Assembly (NCBI GenBank): GCA_025354075.1
Contig: JANXNO010000315.1
Location: 1-18,166, forward strand
Length of the DNA stretch: 18,166 nucleotides
From: Burkholderiales bacterium
GTDB lineage: Bacteria > Pseudomonadota > Gammaproteobacteria > Burkholderiales > Casimicrobiaceae
Reading direction: 5' to 3'
This document shows, piece after piece, positions 14,895 to 18,166 of this stretch. Position 1 is the stretch's first letter; each line of letters begins with the position of its first letter. A program made the position numbers and the translations under genes. Under the pieces are notes generated by a model, which worked only from the letters and a program-made list of their open reading frames with translations, made no database searches and was not told the DNA's origin.

Positions 14895-15686
14895 ATGGTG
14901 CAACCGGGAGAGCCGTTAGTCGAGCTCAAAAACGTGAGCATGACCTACGGACAGGGCGCGAACGCAGTCAAGGCCGTCGACAATTTGACGCTGACGATCA
15001 AGAAAGGCGAATTCATCGCGGTGGTCGGGCCATCGGGCTGCGGCAAAAGCTCGATGATGAAACTCATTAGCGGCCTCAAGCCCACGTCGGAAGGCACGCT
15101 GACTATCGAAGGTCAGCCGGTGAAAGGCCCCATCAACAAGGTCGGCATGGCGTTTCAGGCGTCGAATTTATTGCCGTGGCGAACGGCAGTGGACAACGTG
15201 TTGCTGCCGCTGGAAATTGTGCAACCGCATCGTTCGCGCATGAGCAAAGAAAAGGCCGCGTATCGCGAGAAAGCGCGCGCGCTGCTGGAGTCCGTGGGCC
15301 TCGGCGGTTTCACCGACAAATTTCCGTGGCAGTTATCGGGGGGCATGCAACAGCGCACCAGCATTTGCCGGGCGTTGATTCACGAGCCAGAGATTCTCAT
15401 GCTCGACGAGCCGTTCGGCGCGCTCGATGCGTTCACCCGCGAAGAACTGTGGTGTGCCACGCGTGACATTCACCAGAAGCGCGGCGTCACCGCAATGCTG
15501 GTGACGCATGACCTGCGTGAGGCCGTTTTTCTCGCCGACACCGTGTACGTGATGAGCGACCGTCCCGGCAAGATCGTGAAAGTGCAGCATGTCGATTTGC
15601 CGCGACCGCGCGACCTGGAAGTCACGTACACCAAACCTTTTCAGGATCTGGTGCATGAGCTGCGGTCACACATTGGCAAACACTAG
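14895..15686 (+). CDS. ABC transporter ATP-binding protein (NitT/TauT type)
   Basis: 263 residues from the ATG at 14895, preceded by GGGGA at 14884-14888 (6 bases). A longer in-frame extension to 14814 runs through the intergenic region and lacks family similarity. All ATPase motifs are present: Walker A GPSGCGKSS (45-53), Q-loop Q88 (MAFQ), signature LSGGMQQR (148-155), Walker B ILMLDEP (167-173) with E172, and H-loop H205 (LVTHD). It powers the importer with the permease 9 bases downstream, in the TauB/SsuB group by sequence. Confidence 0.95.
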   Translation: MVQPGEPLVELKNVSMTYGQGANAVKAVDNLTLTIKKGEFIAVVGPSGCGKSSMMKLISGLKPTSEGTLTIEGQPVKGPINKVGMAFQASNLLPWRTAVDNVLLPLEIVQPHRSRMSKEKAAYREKARALLESVGLGGFTDKFPWQLSGGMQQRTSICRALIHEPEILMLDEPFGALDAFTREELWCATRDIHQKRGVTAMLVTHDLREAVFLADTVYVMSDRPGKIVKVQHVDLPRPRDLEVTYTKPFQDLVHELRSHIGKH

Positions 15687-15695
15687 GAGCACGCG

Positions 15696-16463
15696 ATGAA
15701 AAACTGGAAAGAAAACATCCTTGCGCCGCTGTTGTTTACTATCGTTTTATTGGTGCTGTGGGAAATTGCCTGTCGCCTATTCAGTCTGCCCGCGACTGTG
15801 CTGCCAACACCCACCGCGATTGCCAAAGCGATGGTGCAATACTGGCCCGCGATCTGGCAAAACGGCCTGCAAACCTTGATGACCACGCTGCTCGGTTTCG
15901 GCCTTGCCATCGTGTTCGGCCTCGCGCTCGGAATCGGTATCGGCTGGTCAAAATTTATCTACGGCGCGCTGTATCCAGTGATGATTGCGTTCAACGCGAT
16001 TCCGAAAGTGGCCGTCGTGCCAATCCTCATCATCTGGTTCGGCATCGGCACCATCCCGGCGATTCTCACCGCGTTTTTGATCTCGTTCTTTCCGATTGTG
16101 GTCAACGTCGCAACCGGCTTGGCGACGACTGAGCCCGAGTTGCAAGACGTACTTCGCGCGCTGGGCGCAAGCAAGCTGGACATCGTGCGCAAAGTTGGAA
16201 TTCCACGTTCGATGCCGTACTTTTTCGGCTCGTTGAAAGTCGCGATTACGCTCGCGTTCGTCGGGTCGGTCGTGTCGGAAACCATCGGCGCAAATTCGGG
16301 GCTCGGGCAGATGATGCTTGCCGCGCAGGCAGGCTTTAACGTGGAGCTGGTGTTTGCTGGCGTGATGGCGCTGGCCATTCTCGGTATCGCGCTTTACGCC
16401 ATCACCGCGATGATTGAAAGACGATTCACCGGCTGGGCTTTTCGCGCGGACGGCATCAGTTGA
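15696..16463 (+). CDS. ABC transporter permease (TauC/SsuC-like)
   Basis: 255 residues with about six membrane helices. The cytoplasmic EAA coupling loop is visible near residues 148-170 (ELQDVLRALGASKLDIVRKVGIPRS), including the typical RALGAS...PRS spacing. FNAIPKVAVVPILIIWFGIG and SETIGANSGLGQMM are characteristic of the NitT/TauT permease family. GGAG (15687-15690) precedes the ATG at 15696, and the gene starts 9 bases after the ATPase stop. It forms the inner-membrane channel, probably as a homodimer, fed by the binding protein encoded divergently. Confidence 0.95.
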   Translation: MKNWKENILAPLLFTIVLLVLWEIACRLFSLPATVLPTPTAIAKAMVQYWPAIWQNGLQTLMTTLLGFGLAIVFGLALGIGIGWSKFIYGALYPVMIAFNAIPKVAVVPILIIWFGIGTIPAILTAFLISFFPIVVNVATGLATTEPELQDVLRALGASKLDIVRKVGIPRSMPYFFGSLKVAITLAFVGSVVSETIGANSGLGQMMLAAQAGFNVELVFAGVMALAILGIALYAITAMIERRFTGWAFRADGIS

Positions 16464-16527
16464 TTGCGCGGTTGGCAGGTTTGCAACGGTCGCAACGCGC
16501 GGAGGGCTCATGCCCCAGGCATTTTGT

Positions 16528-16555
16528 TTGACCCGCGCCAAGGCGGGCCTTTAAA
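16528..16555 (+). promoter_or_regulatory. Candidate sigma70 promoter for the TonB-dependent receptor
   Basis: TTGACC (16528-16533, 5/6 to TTGACA) is 16 bases from TTTAAA (16550-16555, 4/6 to TATAAT). A small GC hairpin, CCCGC/GCGGG (16532-16536 with 16543-16547), overlaps the -35/spacer. It could instead be a weak terminator for the transporter genes, although only CCTTTAAAC follows it. Confidence 0.4.
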
Positions 16556-16565
16556 CTCAAAGGCT

Positions 16566-16584
16566 ATCAAACGTGCGCTTTGAT
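16566..16584 (+). repeat. Inverted repeat in the receptor gene leader
   Basis: ATCAAA (16566-16571) and TTTGAT (16579-16584) form a 6-base dyad with a 7-base spacer, just past the probable start of transcription. It could be an operator or a short leader hairpin. I do not recognise it as a Fur box. Confidence 0.35.
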
Positions 16585-16631
16585 CCGATGTCAAATCGCG
16601 CGCATTCAGGTTAATTTCATAAGGGTGCGAC

Positions 16632-18166
16632 ATGACCACATTACGTAGAGCCGTTTTATTAAGTTTGTACGGTGCTGCTGGACTCGCCGCGCTTTCCGCG
16701 GCTCCGGCCGTGCTCGCGCAGACCCCGGCAGCAGCCACAACAGAACCGGTGGTCGTCGACAAGGTCAACATCGTCGGCACTCGCCGCGCCAATGCGTCGG
16801 CCACCGACACCGTGGTGCCGGTCGATTTCATTCCGCTCAGCAAGGCGGCCGAGCAGGGCGGCCAGTTCGACCTGGCGCAAACGCTGCAATACATTTCGCC
16901 GTCGTTCAACTCAACACGGCAGACCGGTGCGGACGGCGCGGATCTGGTCGATTCCGCCGCGCTGCGTGGCCTCGGCTCCGATCAAACGCTGGTGCTGGTC
17001 AACGGTAAGCGTAAACACACCAGCGCGCTGGTCAACCTGTTTGGTGCGCGAAATCGCGGCAATACCGGCACCGATCTCAACACCATTCCTATGCTTGCCA
17101 TCGACAGCGTGCAGGTGTTGCGCGACGGCGCGGCGGCGCAGTACGGCTCCGACGCGATTGCCGGTGTGATCGACATTACGCTCAAAAAGCGTCCCGGTTG
17201 CGAAGCGGTGCTGGGCTACGGCCAATACTCGGCGGGCGACGGCAAAAATTATCTCGCGTCCGCCTATTGCGGCTTGCAAATGGCCAACGGCAGCGTCACC
17301 GGCATCACCGCAGAGTATCTGGATCGCGGCCGCTCCAACCGTGCAGAGGCCGGCAATCCGCGCATCATCGGCGACACCAAGGCGAAAAACCTCACGCTCT
17401 ATGTGAACGGTGAACTGCCGATCAGCAGCGCAGCCAAGCTGTATTACACGCTGGGCTATCAGACCCGCGACGCGTCCTCTGCTGCCTTTGCGCGTGGCGG
17501 CGTGGGCTCCGACGATATTCCGTCGCGCAACTCGGCGGCGATGTACCCGAACGGCTTCGTGCCCTTCATCAATGGCGACGTTGAAGATCGCTTTGTCACC
17601 GTCGGCTACAAGCGGCAAATTGGCGAGTGGAACGCCGACTTTTCGCAAACGTACGGCTACAACAAACTGGCCTACAACATCAGCAACACGCTCAATGCGT
17701 CGATTGCCAACAAGGATTTGCTGGCCGGTGGCAAAGGCGTCAGCGCCACCGCATTCAACGCCGGTGGTTTTTCGTTTGGGCAGATGACGACTAACGCCGA
17801 CGTGAACCGCTTTTTCCCTAACGTGATGAACGGCATGAACGTCGCGTTCGGTGCTGAATATCGCCGTGAAAATTATCAAATCTTCGCCGGTGAATTGGGT
17901 TCTTATGTGGACGCCGATGGCGTCGGCAATGGCGGCAATGCGGGTAGCCAGGGCTTTCCGGGCTTTCAGCCGGGCGATGCAACCAACAAAAACCGCAACA
18001 GCACCGCAGCCTACCTTGACATAGAAACCGACATCACGCCCCGCCTGAAATTGGCCACCGCGTTGCGCGGCGAGCGGTTCAGCGATTTCGGCTCCACCGT
18101 CACTGGCAAGCTCGCCGCAAGCTTCAAGGCGACCGATCAATTCCTGCTGCGCGGATCGACCAGCAG
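16632..18166 (+). CDS. TonB-dependent outer-membrane receptor; 3' end outside the window
   Basis: The frame from ATG 16632 stays open to the window edge (511 codons plus two bases). AAGGG (16621-16625) is 6 bases upstream. A signal peptide occupies about residues 1-30 (LSAAPAVLAQ). A TonB-box-like VNIVGTRR follows at about 45-52, then the plug domain at about 58-185 (ALRGLGSDQTLVLVNGKRKH, IDSVQVLRDGAAAQYGSDAIAGVID). The remainder shows the alternating strand pattern of the barrel start. No STN/FecA-type signalling domain is present, so cell-surface signalling is unlikely. Substrate (siderophore, vitamin, glycan or other) cannot be told. Its position 168 bases after an ABC permease on the same strand suggests, without proving, that they share a substrate. 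Confidence 0.93.
   Translation, partial: MTTLRRAVLLSLYGAAGLAALSAAPAVLAQTPAAATTEPVVVDKVNIVGTRRANASATDTVVPVDFIPLSKAAEQGGQFDLAQTLQYISPSFNSTRQTGADGADLVDSAALRGLGSDQTLVLVNGKRKHTSALVNLFGARNRGNTGTDLNTIPMLAIDSVQVLRDGAAAQYGSDAIAGVIDITLKKRPGCEAVLGYGQYSAGDGKNYLASAYCGLQMANGSVTGITAEYLDRGRSNRAEAGNPRIIGDTKAKNLTLYVNGELPISSAAKLYYTLGYQTRDASSAAFARGGVGSDDIPSRNSAAMYPNGFVPFINGDVEDRFVTVGYKRQIGEWNADFSQTYGYNKLAYNISNTLNASIANKDLLAGGKGVSATAFNAGGFSFGQMTTNADVNRFFPNVMNGMNVAFGAEYRRENYQIFAGELGSYVDADGVGNGGNAGSQGFPGFQPGDATNKNRNSTAAYLDIETDITPRLKLATALRGERFSDFGSTVTGKLAASFKATDQFLLRGSTS

Noticed and set aside
14801..14941. N-terminal extension of the binding-protein gene to 14941
   Set aside because: It would bury the clear signal peptide that begins at 14800 behind 47 non-conserved residues, and ACGGAG lies just before 14800.
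16532..16555. Terminator after the ABC permease
   Set aside because: The CCCGC/GCGGG stem is short and is followed by CCTTTAAAC and not a T run. The same bases fit a promoter better.
16911..18140. Long minus-strand open frame of 409 codons opposite the TonB-dependent receptor
   Set aside because: The plus strand encodes a clear signal peptide, plug domain and barrel. The minus frame has no recognisable domain and is explained by GC-rich codon bias.
1..18166. tRNA, rRNA, CRISPR array, insertion sequence or attachment site
   Set aside because: I found no cloverleaf, repeat-spacer pattern, transposase or terminal inverted repeats. XerC here is the chromosomal recombinase in its usual operon, not an integron or phage integrase.

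Overview
The window looks like a chromosomal segment of a betaproteobacterium, probably near Burkholderiales. The evidence is the gene order (dapF–DUF484–xerC, argB next to a SlmA-type regulator), the moderately high GC content and the closest remembered protein relatives. No tRNA, rRNA, CRISPR array, transposase or phage gene was seen. Eighteen protein genes are supported. Two are cut by the window edges: a GH31 glycosidase at the left and a TonB-dependent receptor at the right.

Layout. Bases 2-991 hold the C-terminal part of a GH31 alpha-glycosidase/alpha-xylosidase (+). It converges on a minus-strand group: a hypothetical protein (3302-2664), argB (2563-1679) and slmA (1591-1016). The 553-base gap 3303-3855 holds an AT-rich divergent promoter region with a strong palindrome, a probable sigma70 promoter and a well-conserved yybP-ykoY manganese riboswitch. 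The riboswitch leads a plus-strand operon of two different TerC-family membrane proteins (YjbE type and Alx type) and a DUF2062 membrane protein (3856-6194). This operon converges on the minus-strand dapF–DUF484–xerC operon (8681-6191), sharing a CTAG stop with xerC.

Bases 8768-12329 hold two convergent genes that look related to glycan work. One is a class I methyltransferase (+). The other is a 909-residue multidomain protein (-) with a SEC-C motif, TPR, WbsX/GH99-like domain and GT2 domain. Upstream of the latter on the same strand is proA (13638-12364). Bases 13793-16463 encode a NitT/TauT/ThiY-like ABC importer: the binding protein on the minus strand, diverging from the ATPase and permease across a 94-base region with two adjacent palindromes. 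A TonB-dependent receptor follows at 16632 with its own probable promoter.

How the genes may work together. The riboswitch operon probably handles Mn2+ efflux or metalation. argB and proA are amino-acid biosynthesis. DapF, which sits in the operon position of the normal diaminopimelate epimerase, has serine in place of both catalytic cysteines; this is the most notable biochemical oddity. The receptor and ABC importer together could move one small substrate across both membranes, but this is only inferred from proximity.
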